Assembly (NCBI RefSeq): GCF_000949385.2
Contig: NZ_JYKO02000001.1
Coordinates: 4,455,839 to 4,519,838, forward strand
Direction: 5' to 3'
DNA: 64,000 nucleotides
Source of the DNA: Pseudomonas sp. LFM046
GTDB lineage: Bacteria > Pseudomonadota > Gammaproteobacteria > Pseudomonadales > Pseudomonadaceae
Shown piece by piece: positions 26,362-33,943 of this stretch. Each line of letters opens with the position of its first letter. Position 1 is the first letter of the stretch. The position numbers and the translations under genes are program-made. The notes beneath the pieces were generated by a model. It saw only the letters and a list, made by a program, of their open reading frames with translations. It was not told where the DNA came from and did not search any database.

Positions 26362-26529
26362 ATGGAACTGGAAGAGCTCCCCCCGGCCAACCTGGTCGGC
26401 CCGCAACAGGACGTAGGCCCCATCGCCGCCCAGGCGGATCGCAACGGCGTCACCAGCGACACCGCCCGCCTCCCCTGGCTGGCAACTGCCACACGCAGAG
26501 CCAGCCAATCCCGCGCCTACCTGCTTTAA
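26362..26529 (+). CDS. Possible 55-residue protein
   Basis: A short frame begins MELEELPPANLVGP and ends ASQSRAYLL, with GGAACGAG about 8 bases before the ATG. The next gene starts 11 bases after its stop, so the two could form an operon divergent from the repressor-like gene. GC-rich codon use resembles the host more than the flanking AT-rich control region. Function is unknown; it could be non-coding. Confidence 0.4.
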   Translation: MELEELPPANLVGPQQDVGPIAAQADRNGVTSDTARLPWLATATRRASQSRAYLL

Positions 26530-26540
26530 AGGAAGAAAGC

Positions 26541-26792
26541 ATGGCTGAGTACGATTTCCCCAGCGCCACGTCCCTGATTGGCAGGACCGTGCTGGTAGAA
26601 CTGAGCTGGCCGGATGATCCCATTTCGGTCTGGTCTTGCGTCCATATCGTGGGCGTTGTCCTGTCGCTCGAAGGGGTTTATGAGCATCCCCATTTCCTGA
26701 CCATGGATATCGATGAACCCCAGCCTTTCCCGAATGAGATGTTCTGGTCGAATATCCGCAGCCTGCTGGACCTGGGTGGAGCCAAGCGCTAG
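26541..26792 (+). CDS. Hypothetical small island protein
   Basis: This 83-residue acidic soluble protein reads SLIGRTVLVELSWPDDPISVW…GVVLSLEGVYEHPHFLTMDIDEPQPFPNEMFWSNIRSLLDL. Beta-strand-rich character and a good AAAGGAAG ribosome site support coding. No family is recognised. Its strand and position suggest control by the palindromes at 26251-26320. Confidence 0.6.
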   Translation: MAEYDFPSATSLIGRTVLVELSWPDDPISVWSCVHIVGVVLSLEGVYEHPHFLTMDIDEPQPFPNEMFWSNIRSLLDLGGAKR

Positions 26793-26947
26793 CCGGCGTC
26801 GCTAGGCCTTCCAGAAATCCGGAGAAAGGTGCACTGGGCGACATCGAGGCATGTGTGAGGAGGTGGCAGGTTTGGCATAAAAGGGGGTGGGGCCGGAAGA
26901 AAGGGGAAGAGCCGGGATGAGCCAGGAACGGCGCGGGTAGCGATAGC

Positions 26948-26966
26948 CGAGGGCCACCGGCCCTCG
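26948..26966. terminator. Hairpin after the immunity gene
   Basis: An 8-base stem CGAGGGCC (26948-26955) / GGCCCTCG (26959-26966) has an ACC loop, 20 bases beyond the immunity gene stop. No T-run is seen, so it is a stabilising hairpin or weak terminator. Confidence 0.45.
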
Positions 26967-26986
26967 ACTACCCTGCGTCTGTTAGG

Positions 26987-27244
26987 TCAATTGGACTTAA
27001 ATCCGGGAAGCCCGTTCGCTGCACGCCACTCTTTCACTGTGCGGGTGATGCCTTCCGCCGAAGTGTCCGCCCCATCCTCTGGGTAGTAGATAAGGTCTGT
27101 TCCGTCCGGATGCCCTGTGGCTTCACAAAACTGTTCCAGCAGCTCCCCCAGCACATCATCTGATGCGCTCTTGCTGGCCTTGCGAATCTCTTCCACAAAC
27201 TGCACGAACTGCTGCTCGGTGTAATCGGTAATCGACTTGCTCAT
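26987..27244 (-). CDS. Colicin E/pyocin-type DNase immunity protein
   Basis: This 85-residue acidic protein matches the E2/E7/E9 immunity family: DYTEQQFVQFVEEIRKAS…LLEQFCEATGHPDGTDLIYYPEDGADTSAEGITRTVKEWRAANGLPGFK. The HPDGTDLIYYP segment is the specificity and nuclease-contact motif, and WRAANGLPGFK the conserved C-terminus. It starts 3 bases after the effector gene stop, so the pair is co-transcribed. Family members bind beside the HNH active site and block DNA access. Confidence 0.92.
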   Translation of the reverse strand: MSKSITDYTEQQFVQFVEEIRKASKSASDDVLGELLEQFCEATGHPDGTDLIYYPEDGADTSAEGITRTVKEWRAANGLPGFKSN

Positions 27245-27247
27245 GTT

Positions 27248-28888
27248 CTACCTGTGAAGATCAATATGATTCTTGGGAGTGACGACCCGCAGGTTATCTA
27301 GGCCGTAGACCTCACCTCCCTGCGACACCAACTCAATATGGTGCAACTCGAATGACTTCCGCCTGCCAACCGTATCCCGGTGCCGTGCAATAGGTGCATT
27401 TCCGCCGCTCATACGGTCGATGTTATCGGCCTTGAACTGACTCGCAAGCTCCGCGTCATTCGCAACAGCCTTCCAAAATGCAGCCCTAAAAGAATCGAAG
27501 CTATCGAAGCTTCTGCCGCGTAGCTCATCGGCGATTCGCGTTGGGATGGGAGCGCCAACTCCTTGGCTCGCCCCGGCCAGCCAAGCACCGAATACATTCT
27601 CACCCGCCCCGGTGACTGTCCCTGAATCATGCCGGGCATTCGTCACGATGTAGAGCGGCGCAATTCCGGATCCTGCCGGGAATACCAAGATGAAATCCCG
27701 ATATTCTGGCGGGTAGATTGGATTGACGATGAGATTGTCAGCCTGCTCTACAGGCGGGTAAATCGAGATGTGCGGGGCTTGGGGAGCCGCTTCAAGGGCG
27801 GGAATGCCCAGTGTGTCAGAAGGATTCGCGGCAGGCGTCCAGATCAGTTCAACACCACCGCCGAAATCAGCCACCATCTGGTTGCAAGGTAAGCCGGCTG
27901 GCTTGAATTGCACGACAGGAATCGTTTCCCAATCGCTGCGTAGCTGAGTGTTGTAGCCGTAGCCCTTCAGGGTGCCGTCTGGCTGCTGTTCAACACGAAT
28001 TCGAACTCGGGTTCGCCCCTGCTTCATCGTGCGAAGCTGCTCTTCTGTGTAAAGAGCGCTATCGCCCAAGCTGGACGGCCAGAGCATCGCCACAACACCA
28101 ATGAGTGCACCGCCAACCACCCCACCAGTGAGGATGCCGCCGCCAACTACACGGCCACCAGTCCCGACAGCTACACGCCCACCGCTGGCCACCGCACCAC
28201 CAGCAGATGCGACCTCGCAGAGCCCACCACAAGATTCCCCAGCACCTGAAGGAGCAAGTCCACGCAGCGCCAAGGAGCCAAAACCAGCAGGAATATTCCC
28301 GCTGATCTTCTGGAGCTGCACCTTGCCGCTGTCGTCCACCTCACGACCACCCAATAGCACCAGGTTGCCGTAATCGCTCACGTTATCGACCGGGAAAGTG
28401 CCTGACGACGTGTTGTAGTCGATCACCGAGTTGGGCAGCTTGCCGCACTTGGCGAAGACGCAGCTCTTCGGCAAGTGCGACCTAGTCGGACTCCCGGCAG
28501 ATGCATTCTCGGCGAAAGATGCGCGCTCTGGCGGTCTGGTTAGGGGGTGCTGAGCGTGCCCCGTAGATGCTGCTGGTGAGGGGGTGGCCGCTGCTCTCGG
28601 GGCAGGCTTGGGAGCCGACTCATAGGTCGCACTTGGCAACGAGTGGATTAAGCGGGCTTGGCAAGGGCAGGTGCTAAAACTATCCAATGTGCCAGCCACA
28701 CGCCCCTTTGCCATGAAGTGCTGAATACCTCCAGCTATCACATAGCGTTTACCATCCTTACCGCACGTAACCGGATCTCCCTCACGCGCAACAGAAATAC
28801 TGTGCATGCGAAAGCTCGGATGACCATCCAAAACCACTCCACCGCAGGTAGTTTTATCGCCTCGGCGGATGAAATAACCAACTGCCAT
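27248..28888 (-). CDS. PAAR / pyocin-S / HNH nuclease effector
   Basis: This 546-residue modular toxin has an N-terminal PAAR-like domain (residues ~1-85: GYFIRRGDKTTCGGVVLDG, REGDPVTCGKDGKRYVIAGG) that would tip the type VI secretion spike. A Pro/Ala/Ser-rich linker and a Gly-rich hydrophobic hairpin (~residues 225-260) come next. A pyocin-S domain (ELIWTPAANPSDTLGIPALE…YPPEYRDFILVFPAGSGIAPLYIV) precedes the C-terminal colicin-E9-type HNH DNase (GRSFDSFDSFRAAFWKAV, FELHHIELVSQGGEVY, NHIDLHR). It would cut target-cell DNA. I chose the ATG at 28888 because MAVGYFIRRGDKTTCGG is the usual PAAR start. No VgrG or chaperone gene is nearby. Confidence 0.9.
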   Translation of the reverse strand: MAVGYFIRRGDKTTCGGVVLDGHPSFRMHSISVAREGDPVTCGKDGKRYVIAGGIQHFMAKGRVAGTLDSFSTCPCQARLIHSLPSATYESAPKPAPRAAATPSPAASTGHAQHPLTRPPERASFAENASAGSPTRSHLPKSCVFAKCGKLPNSVIDYNTSSGTFPVDNVSDYGNLVLLGGREVDDSGKVQLQKISGNIPAGFGSLALRGLAPSGAGESCGGLCEVASAGGAVASGGRVAVGTGGRVVGGGILTGGVVGGALIGVVAMLWPSSLGDSALYTEEQLRTMKQGRTRVRIRVEQQPDGTLKGYGYNTQLRSDWETIPVVQFKPAGLPCNQMVADFGGGVELIWTPAANPSDTLGIPALEAAPQAPHISIYPPVEQADNLIVNPIYPPEYRDFILVFPAGSGIAPLYIVTNARHDSGTVTGAGENVFGAWLAGASQGVGAPIPTRIADELRGRSFDSFDSFRAAFWKAVANDAELASQFKADNIDRMSGGNAPIARHRDTVGRRKSFELHHIELVSQGGEVYGLDNLRVVTPKNHIDLHR

Positions 28889-29447
28889 ACCCTTTCCTTG
28901 GTTGTAGGAATTGAGCGGCAAGCATTCGCATATGTCGCCACTTGGCGGCCATAGGACAAATCTGAACTTCAGGAAAGGAAATCCGTATGCTTTCCCAATC
29001 CCTTGCGACCCTTGTCCCCATTACTGCCTGACGCCAACCCCGGGGTCAGAATCATCAGCGTGGTGGATCACAATCGCTGGAATAGGGTGTCGGCATCACT
29101 GGAATACACATGATGTTCTCCCGGCCATACCGCGCAGCTTGCAGCGGAGGGCTATGTAAGGCTTCCGGCTTGCCCGGACTGGGAGGCCCTACCATCCGCC
29201 TCTTCCCGTTTCGTTTGGCGCTTTCGCTGAAAGTGCCAAGAGTCGCGCAAAATTCTCATCTGCGGCTCCCGAACTGCGGTGCCAAACATCCCGTAAGAAG
29301 GTGCCAAATCCGACGCCAGCTCACATCAAGACGTGGCGCGAAGCCGAAGGACTACCGGGCTTCAAGAAAAGCCGAATCGCCAAGCAACGCAGGGAACCCG
29401 GAAAGCAAAAAGCCCCGCAGACTCTCGTCTGCGGGGCTTTTCATGTA
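28889..29447. other. Island right-end spacer without a firm gene
   Basis: These 559 bases hold the effector promoter, two imperfect direct repeats built around TGGATCACAATCGCTGGAATA and GTGTCGGCATCACTGGAATA (29060-29105), and a plus-strand frame near 29301-29360. That frame reads IKTWREAEGLPGFK, like an immunity-protein tail. The repeats look like an IS-end remnant. No intact gene is supported. Confidence 0.45.
29408..29440 (-). terminator. Terminator of tRNA-Ser
   Basis: An 11-base perfect stem AGCCCCGCAGA (29411-29421) / TCTGCGGGGCT (29428-29438) has a 6-base loop and T-runs on both strands. It lies about 10 bases beyond the tRNA 3' end. Confidence 0.85.
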
Positions 29448-29475
29448 TGGCGGGAAGATAGGGATTTGAACCCTA
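29432..29475. repeat. att-like direct repeat (island right end, in tRNA-Ser)
   Basis: This partner of 25196-25239 (42 of 44 bases identical) spans the tRNA 3' end and part of its terminator. Confidence 0.75.
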
Positions 29476-29536
29476 GGTGCCATTGCTGACACAACGGATT
29501 TCGAATCCGTCCCGTTCGGCCACTCCGGCATCTTCC
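29448..29536 (-). tRNA. tRNA-Ser (anticodon CGA)
   Basis: The 89-base gene includes an encoded CCA. The acceptor stem is GGAAGAT/ATCTTCC, the anticodon loop TTCGAAA (CGA) lies between CGGA/TCCG stem halves, there is a long variable arm, and the T arm has GGTTCAAATCC. It reads serine codon UCG. Its 3' end and flank are duplicated at 25196-25239, so it has served as an integration site. This intact copy is at the island edge. Confidence 0.95.
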
Positions 29537-29696
29537 CGAACGGCGCGCATCATACCAGTTCATGGGCCATTGGCGAAGCCCGTGGGGCGATTTTTTCGCG
29601 TGGTTTCAGATGGTTGCGTTGCGAAGGGCAGACCGAGGCGCCGGGGACATCCCTCTCCCCCGGCCCCTCTCCCGGAGGGAGAGGGGAGAAAGCGGA

Positions 29697-30566
29697 TCAG
29701 GACGTCAGCTTGGTCAGGGCTTCGCGGTACTTGTCGGCGGTTTTCTGGGCGACTTCGGCGGGGACGGCCGGGGCTGGCGGTTCCTTGTTCCAGCCGGTGG
29801 ATTCCAGCCAGTCGCGGACGAACTGCTTGTCGAAGCTGGGCGGGTTCTTGCCTTCGACGTAGCTTTCCACCGGCCAGAAGCGGCTGGAGTCGGGGGTCAG
29901 CACTTCGTCCATCAGGGTCAGGGTGCCGTCTTCGTCGATGCCGAACTCGAACTTGGTGTCGGCGATGATGATGCCGCGGGTGGCGGCGTATTCGACGGCG
30001 GTGCTGTACAGGGCGATGGCGGTGTCACGGACCTTGGCGGCCAGTTCCTTGCCGATGATGGCTTCGCACTGTTCGAAGGAGATGTTCTCGTCGTGGTCGC
30101 CGACGGCGGCCTTGGTCGAGGGGGTGAAGATGGGCTGCGGGAGCTTGGAGGCTTCCTTCAGGCCGGCCGGCAGCTGGATGCCGCAGACGGTGCCGGTCTT
30201 CTGGTATTCCTTCCAGCCGGAGCCAACGATGTAGCCACGGACGATGGCTTCGACGGCTACGGGCTTGAGGCGCTTGGCCACCACGGCACGGCCTTCCACC
30301 AGGGGCAGCTCGGTGGCCGCAACCACATCTTCCACCTTGTCGCCGGTGAAGTGGTTGGGAACGATGCCTTTGAGCTTGTCGAACCAGAAGTTGGAGATGG
30401 CGGTGAGGATCTTGCCCTTCTCCGGGATCGGCTCATCGAGGATCACGTCGAACGCGGAAAGGCGGTCGGTGGCGACCATCAGCATGCGCTTGTCGTCGAT
30501 TTCGTAGAGGTCGCGGACCTTGCCCGAGTAGATCTTCTTCAGGCTGAGGGTGGTGGGTGTGCTCAT
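29697..30566 (-). CDS. purC: Phosphoribosylaminoimidazole-succinocarboxamide synthase (long form)
   Basis: This 289-residue SAICAR synthetase joins CAIR and aspartate with ATP in purine synthesis. Key parts are [66 protein letters not shown] [17 protein letters not shown] and [10 protein letters not shown]. This is the longer, ADE1-like class of about 290-300 residues, whereas E. coli and P. aeruginosa PurC are about 237. The position after dapA-bamC is the usual site of the short gene. The start is MSTPTT at 30566; the upstream in-frame start is less likely. Confidence 0.93.
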   Translation of the reverse strand: MSTPTTLSLKKIYSGKVRDLYEIDDKRMLMVATDRLSAFDVILDEPIPEKGKILTAISNFWFDKLKGIVPNHFTGDKVEDVVAATELPLVEGRAVVAKRLKPVAVEAIVRGYIVGSGWKEYQKTGTVCGIQLPAGLKEASKLPQPIFTPSTKAAVGDHDENISFEQCEAIIGKELAAKVRDTAIALYSTAVEYAATRGIIIADTKFEFGIDEDGTLTLMDEVLTPDSSRFWPVESYVEGKNPPSFDKQFVRDWLESTGWNKEPPAPAVPAEVAQKTADKYREALTKLTS

Positions 30567-30595
30567 GTCGTTTTCCGCCTTTATCAAACGAAACA

Positions 30596-30617
30596 GGCGA
30601 AACCCGGGGGTTTCGCC
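30596..30617 (-). terminator. Intercistronic hairpin between bamC and purC
   Basis: A 10-base perfect stem GGCGAAACCC (30596-30605) / GGGTTTCGCC (30608-30617) has a 2-base loop. No T-run follows on the minus strand, so read-through into purC is likely and the hairpin may tune mRNA stability. Confidence 0.55.
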
Positions 30618-30654
30618 TTGTTGTGTTCCACGCTGCGCCGCTTAGCGGCGCTAC

Positions 30655-31773
30655 TTAGCCGAGGTTTTCCTGGATCAGGGTCAGCACGCGGCGCGCCACA
30701 TCGGCGGGAGCCACGGTGTTGATGTCCTTCTCTACAGTGACCTGCACGCTGTCGCCAACGCGGGTCAGACGAACCTGGTAGCGCTCGGCGCGCGCCTCGA
30801 TTTCTTCCTCGCTGGCGTCGCTGCCCCACAGTCGGCTGAAGAAGCCGGGCTTCTCGTCCTTCTTCACCGCGCCTTCGGCGAGGTTGATGTAGTAGACGCC
30901 CAGGCTGCGGTTGATGTCGTCGATACGCACGTCGCCCGCTTCCAGGGCGCGGCCGACGCTGGACCAGGAGCGGTCGAAGTCGGCGCCGAGGCTGAGCATC
31001 GGGTTGCCGTTGCCGTCTTCGGACAGGGTCACGCGGCTCGGGGCATCGAAGTCACGGGCGGCGAGCAGGGACACGGAGCCGCCTTGCTCAGCGCTGCGGG
31101 CCATGCTGGCGAGCATTTCATCCAGCAGTGCGGCTTCCATAGCCGGGTTGTCGGAACGGCTCGGCCAACCGGTGTCGGCGGTGCTGCCGGCCGGACGGGA
31201 AACGGTGGTGACGAAGATTTCGCTGGTGTTGCGCTGCACGCCCGGCTCGATGCGGACGCGGGCACGGAGTTCGCTGTCCGGCTCGACGCCACTCACGCGG
31301 CTACCCAGGCGGCGGGCCAGGGGGCCGGAAAGCTGGTCGAGACGCTGCCAGTCGGTGCTGAATTCACCGGTCTGCGGACGCTCGTCGGCGATGCGGAAGC
31401 CGCCGTCCTCGAAGAACTGGCGGGCCACCGGCCAGGCTTCAGCCGGTACGCGTTGGGCCACGACCCAGCGGGAATCGCCGCTCTTCTGCAGGCTGTAGTC
31501 GCTGACCTCGCCCTTGGCCTGGAGGGCCTGGGGACGCGGTACTTCAAATTCACCTTCAGCACGGCTGTCGGCAACGTTCATCGGTACCGGCAGCAGCGGG
31601 TCGAGGCGCTTGGCGTCGACATTCGGCGGGAGCTGCATGGGCGCAGTCTGGCGCGATTCGAGGTAGTCGCTGCCACGGTCACGGAAGTAGCCATCTTTGC
31701 CCCAGAGCCAGCCGCAACCGCTGGTGCTGGAAATGATCAGGGCGAGTGCGGAGAGTCCGGCCAGTCGCTTCAT
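30655..31773 (-). CDS. bamC: Outer-membrane assembly lipoprotein BamC
   Basis: This 372-residue lipoprotein (formerly NlpB) belongs to the BAM complex that inserts beta-barrel proteins. The signal [20 protein letters not shown] ends at the lipidated Cys, followed by [44 protein letters not shown], the unstructured BamD-binding segment. Two helix-grip domains follow. The gene starts 19 bases after dapA, the classic dapA-bamC pair. A TTG two codons upstream (31779) has better spacing to AAGGA and could be the true start. Confidence 0.9.
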   Translation of the reverse strand: MKRLAGLSALALIISSTSGCGWLWGKDGYFRDRGSDYLESRQTAPMQLPPNVDAKRLDPLLPVPMNVADSRAEGEFEVPRPQALQAKGEVSDYSLQKSGDSRWVVAQRVPAEAWPVARQFFEDGGFRIADERPQTGEFSTDWQRLDQLSGPLARRLGSRVSGVEPDSELRARVRIEPGVQRNTSEIFVTTVSRPAGSTADTGWPSRSDNPAMEAALLDEMLASMARSAEQGGSVSLLAARDFDAPSRVTLSEDGNGNPMLSLGADFDRSWSSVGRALEAGDVRIDDINRSLGVYYINLAEGAVKKDEKPGFFSRLWGSDASEEEIEARAERYQVRLTRVGDSVQVTVEKDINTVAPADVARRVLTLIQENLG

Positions 31774-31792
31774 GCGCAATGTTTCCTTGGAA

Positions 31793-32671
31793 TTAGGCCA
31801 GGATGCCGGACTGGCGCATGGCCTGACGCAGCGGTTCGTGGCAGCGCGGGCTGAGCCAGGTCAGCGGCAGGCGGATGCCATCGGGAATCAGACCCATTTC
31901 GTGCAGGGCGAATTTCACCGGAATCGGGTTGGACTCGATGAACAGGGCCTTGTGCAGCGGCATCAGCTTGTCGTTGATGGCGCGGGCGGCTTCGGCTTCG
32001 CCACGCATGGCGGCGGCGCAGAGGTCGGCCATGGCGCGCGGGGCGACGTTGGCGGTCACGGAGATGTTGCCCTTGCCGCCCATCAGCATCAGCTCGACGG
32101 CGGTGGCGTCGTCACCGGAGTAGACGAGGAAGTCCTTGCTCACGCGGTCCAGTACTTCCTGGCCACGCTGCAGGTCGCCGGTGGCTTCCTTGATACCGAT
32201 GATGTTGCTGATCTTGGACAGGCGCTCGACGGTCTCGGGCAGCATGTCGCAGACGGTGCGGCCCGGTACGTTGTAGAGAATCTGCGGGATGGCCACGGCT
32301 TCGGCGATGTGGCGGAAGTGCTGGTACAGGCCTTCCTGGGTCGGCTTGTTGTAGTACGGGGTCACCAGCAGGCAGGCATCGGCGCCGACACGCTTGGCAG
32401 CGGCGGTGAGCTCGACCGATTCACGGGTGGAATTGCCACCGGTGCCGGCGATGACCGGAATGCGGCCGTTGACCTGGTCCACTACGCGACGGATCACCTC
32501 GACGTGCTCGGAGACGTCCAGCGTGGCGGATTCGCCAGTGGTGCCGACGGCGACTATGGCGTTGGTGCCCTCTTGAAGATGGAAGTCAACGAGTTTGGAA
32601 AGGCTGTCCCAGTCCAATTGACCCTGCGCATCCATGGGCGTAACCAGTGCCACCATACTGCCCGCAATCAT
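31793..32671 (-). CDS. dapA: 4-hydroxy-tetrahydrodipicolinate synthase
   Basis: This 292-residue (beta/alpha)8 enzyme condenses pyruvate with aspartate semialdehyde, the first committed step to diaminopimelate and lysine. Motifs are [14 protein letters not shown] (substrate Thr pair), [14 protein letters not shown] (catalytic Tyr), and the Schiff-base Lys in [21 protein letters not shown] precedes the ATG at 32671. It leads the dapA-bamC-purC cluster and is divergent from gcvR. Confidence 0.96.
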   Translation of the reverse strand: MIAGSMVALVTPMDAQGQLDWDSLSKLVDFHLQEGTNAIVAVGTTGESATLDVSEHVEVIRRVVDQVNGRIPVIAGTGGNSTRESVELTAAAKRVGADACLLVTPYYNKPTQEGLYQHFRHIAEAVAIPQILYNVPGRTVCDMLPETVERLSKISNIIGIKEATGDLQRGQEVLDRVSKDFLVYSGDDATAVELMLMGGKGNISVTANVAPRAMADLCAAAMRGEAEAARAINDKLMPLHKALFIESNPIPVKFALHEMGLIPDGIRLPLTWLSPRCHEPLRQAMRQSGILA

Positions 32672-32849
32672 GCAACCGCTCCTGCCGGAAAAAGAGAGCC
32701 GTAATGGTACTGTCGGCTCAGGCCTTGCACAAGGTGAACGCAAGCGCCGTCAGGCGGTTCCGGCATTCCCCCCGGCGGCGCTTTTCGCTAACCTTCCCGG
32801 TTTGAACAGCGCGGCCCCGGCCGCCCTCCCCTCGCTCTAGGAATGCTGC

Positions 32850-33407
32850 ATGTCCACCACCCCGCCCCGCGAACAATTCCTCCTGATCAGTGCCCTGGGC
32901 CGCAACCCGATGGAGCTGACCAACGTGCTGTGCCGCGCCAGCCAGGAGAACCGCTGCGCCGTGGTCAGCAGCCGACTGACCCGCCACGGTGAGTACTGCG
33001 CCCTGGTGCTGCAGATCTCGGGCAGCTGGGACGGCCTGGCACGACTGGAATCCGGGGTCACGGCGCTGTCCAAGCGCCATGGCTTCACCGCCAACATGAC
33101 CCGCAGCAGCGCCCTCGACGTACGGCCCCAGGCCCTGCCCTACGTGGCCTACGTCAGCGCCGCGTACCGCCCGGACATTCTCAACGAGCTGTGCCAGTTC
33201 TTCATCGATCACCGCGTGGAGCTGGAAAACCTCACCTGCGACACCTACCAGGCGCCACAGACCGGCAGCACCATGCTCAATGCCACCATCACCGTGACCC
33301 TGCCGGCAGGCACCCAGATCAGCTGGCTGCGCGACCAGTTCCTCGACTTCGCCGATGCCCTGAACCTGGACGCCCTGATCGAACCCTGGCGCCCGCAACA
33401 CCCCTGA
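32850..33407 (+). CDS. gcvR: Glycine cleavage repressor GcvR-like, ACT domains
   Basis: This 185-residue protein has two ACT domains: LLISALGRNPMELTNVLCRASQENRCAVVSSRLTRHG, then PYVAYVSAAYRPDILNELCQFFIDHRVELENLTC. In E. coli GcvR blocks GcvA-activated transcription of the glycine cleavage genes; this family sits in front of bcp in many proteobacteria. It begins 14 bases before bcp and is divergent from dapA. The role is by homology only. Confidence 0.85.
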   Translation: MSTTPPREQFLLISALGRNPMELTNVLCRASQENRCAVVSSRLTRHGEYCALVLQISGSWDGLARLESGVTALSKRHGFTANMTRSSALDVRPQALPYVAYVSAAYRPDILNELCQFFIDHRVELENLTCDTYQAPQTGSTMLNATITVTLPAGTQISWLRDQFLDFADALNLDALIEPWRPQHP

Positions 33408-33420
33408 GGAGCAAGCTGAC

Positions 33421-33894
33421 ATGGCCGTTTCCCTGAACCAACCCGTCGCCGACTTCACCGCCCAGGCCACCAGCGGTCTGGAAGTCAGCCTGTCGGCCCT
33501 GAAGGGCAAGCAGGTGGTGATCTATTTCTACCCGAAGGACAGCACTCCAGGCTGCACCACCGAAGGCCAGGGATTTCGCGACCAGCACGGCGCCTTCCTG
33601 GCGGCCAACACCCTGGTGTTCGGCGTATCGCGCGACGGCATGAAGTCTCACGAGAACTTCAAGTGCAAGCAGGAGTTCCCCTTCGAGCTGATCTCGGACA
33701 AGGACGAGGCACTCTGCCAGCTGTTCGACGTGATCAAGCTGAAGAAGCTCTACGGCAAGGAATACATGGGCGTCGACCGCAGCACCTTCCTGATCGACAA
33801 GGCCGGCGTGCTGCGTCAGGAGTGGCGCGGTGTGAAGGTGCCGGGCCACGTGGATGCGGTACTTGCAGCCGCCCAGGCACTGAACAAGGGCTGA
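33421..33894 (+). CDS. bcp: Thioredoxin-dependent peroxiredoxin Bcp (PrxQ)
   Basis: This 157-residue atypical peroxiredoxin reduces organic and hydrogen peroxides. The peroxidatic Cys lies in YPKDSTPGCTTEGQGF; the usual resolving Cys five residues later (CTTEGxxF) is absent, so resolution may use another thiol such as Cys in FKCKQEF. FGVSRDGMKSHENF and VDRSTFLIDKAGVLRQEW are family motifs. It is co-transcribed with gcvR and ends at a strong bidirectional terminator. Confidence 0.93.
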   Translation: MAVSLNQPVADFTAQATSGLEVSLSALKGKQVVIYFYPKDSTPGCTTEGQGFRDQHGAFLAANTLVFGVSRDGMKSHENFKCKQEFPFELISDKDEALCQLFDVIKLKKLYGKEYMGVDRSTFLIDKAGVLRQEWRGVKVPGHVDAVLAAAQALNKG

Positions 33895-33907
33895 GGCTCG
33901 CTCCAAT

Positions 33908-33935
33908 AAAAAAGGCCGCGATTGCGGCCTTTTTT
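33908..33935. terminator. Bidirectional terminator between bcp and perM
   Basis: The stem AAAAAAGGCCGC (33908-33919) / GCGGCCTTTTTT (33924-33935) has an ATTG-type loop and runs of A and T on both sides. It sits between two convergent genes. Confidence 0.92.
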
Positions 33936-33943
33936 CTTTCCCC

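Larger units (their letters stand above)
25196..29475. mobile_element. tRNA-Ser-flanked genomic island or remnant
   Basis: A 4.28-kb block is bounded by 44-base direct repeats and contains a repressor-like gene, small orphan genes and a nuclease effector with its immunity gene. No integrase is present, so it is either a remnant or mobilised in trans. Composition is lower in GC than the flanking core genes. Genes just outside the left end (SRAP copy 2, small exported protein) also look acquired, suggesting layered insertions at one tRNA. Confidence 0.65.

Noticed and set aside
29060..29105. Possible insertion-sequence end
   Set aside because: Two imperfect TGGAATA repeats resemble IS-end arrays, but there is no transposase piece or target duplication, so I list it only within the spacer.
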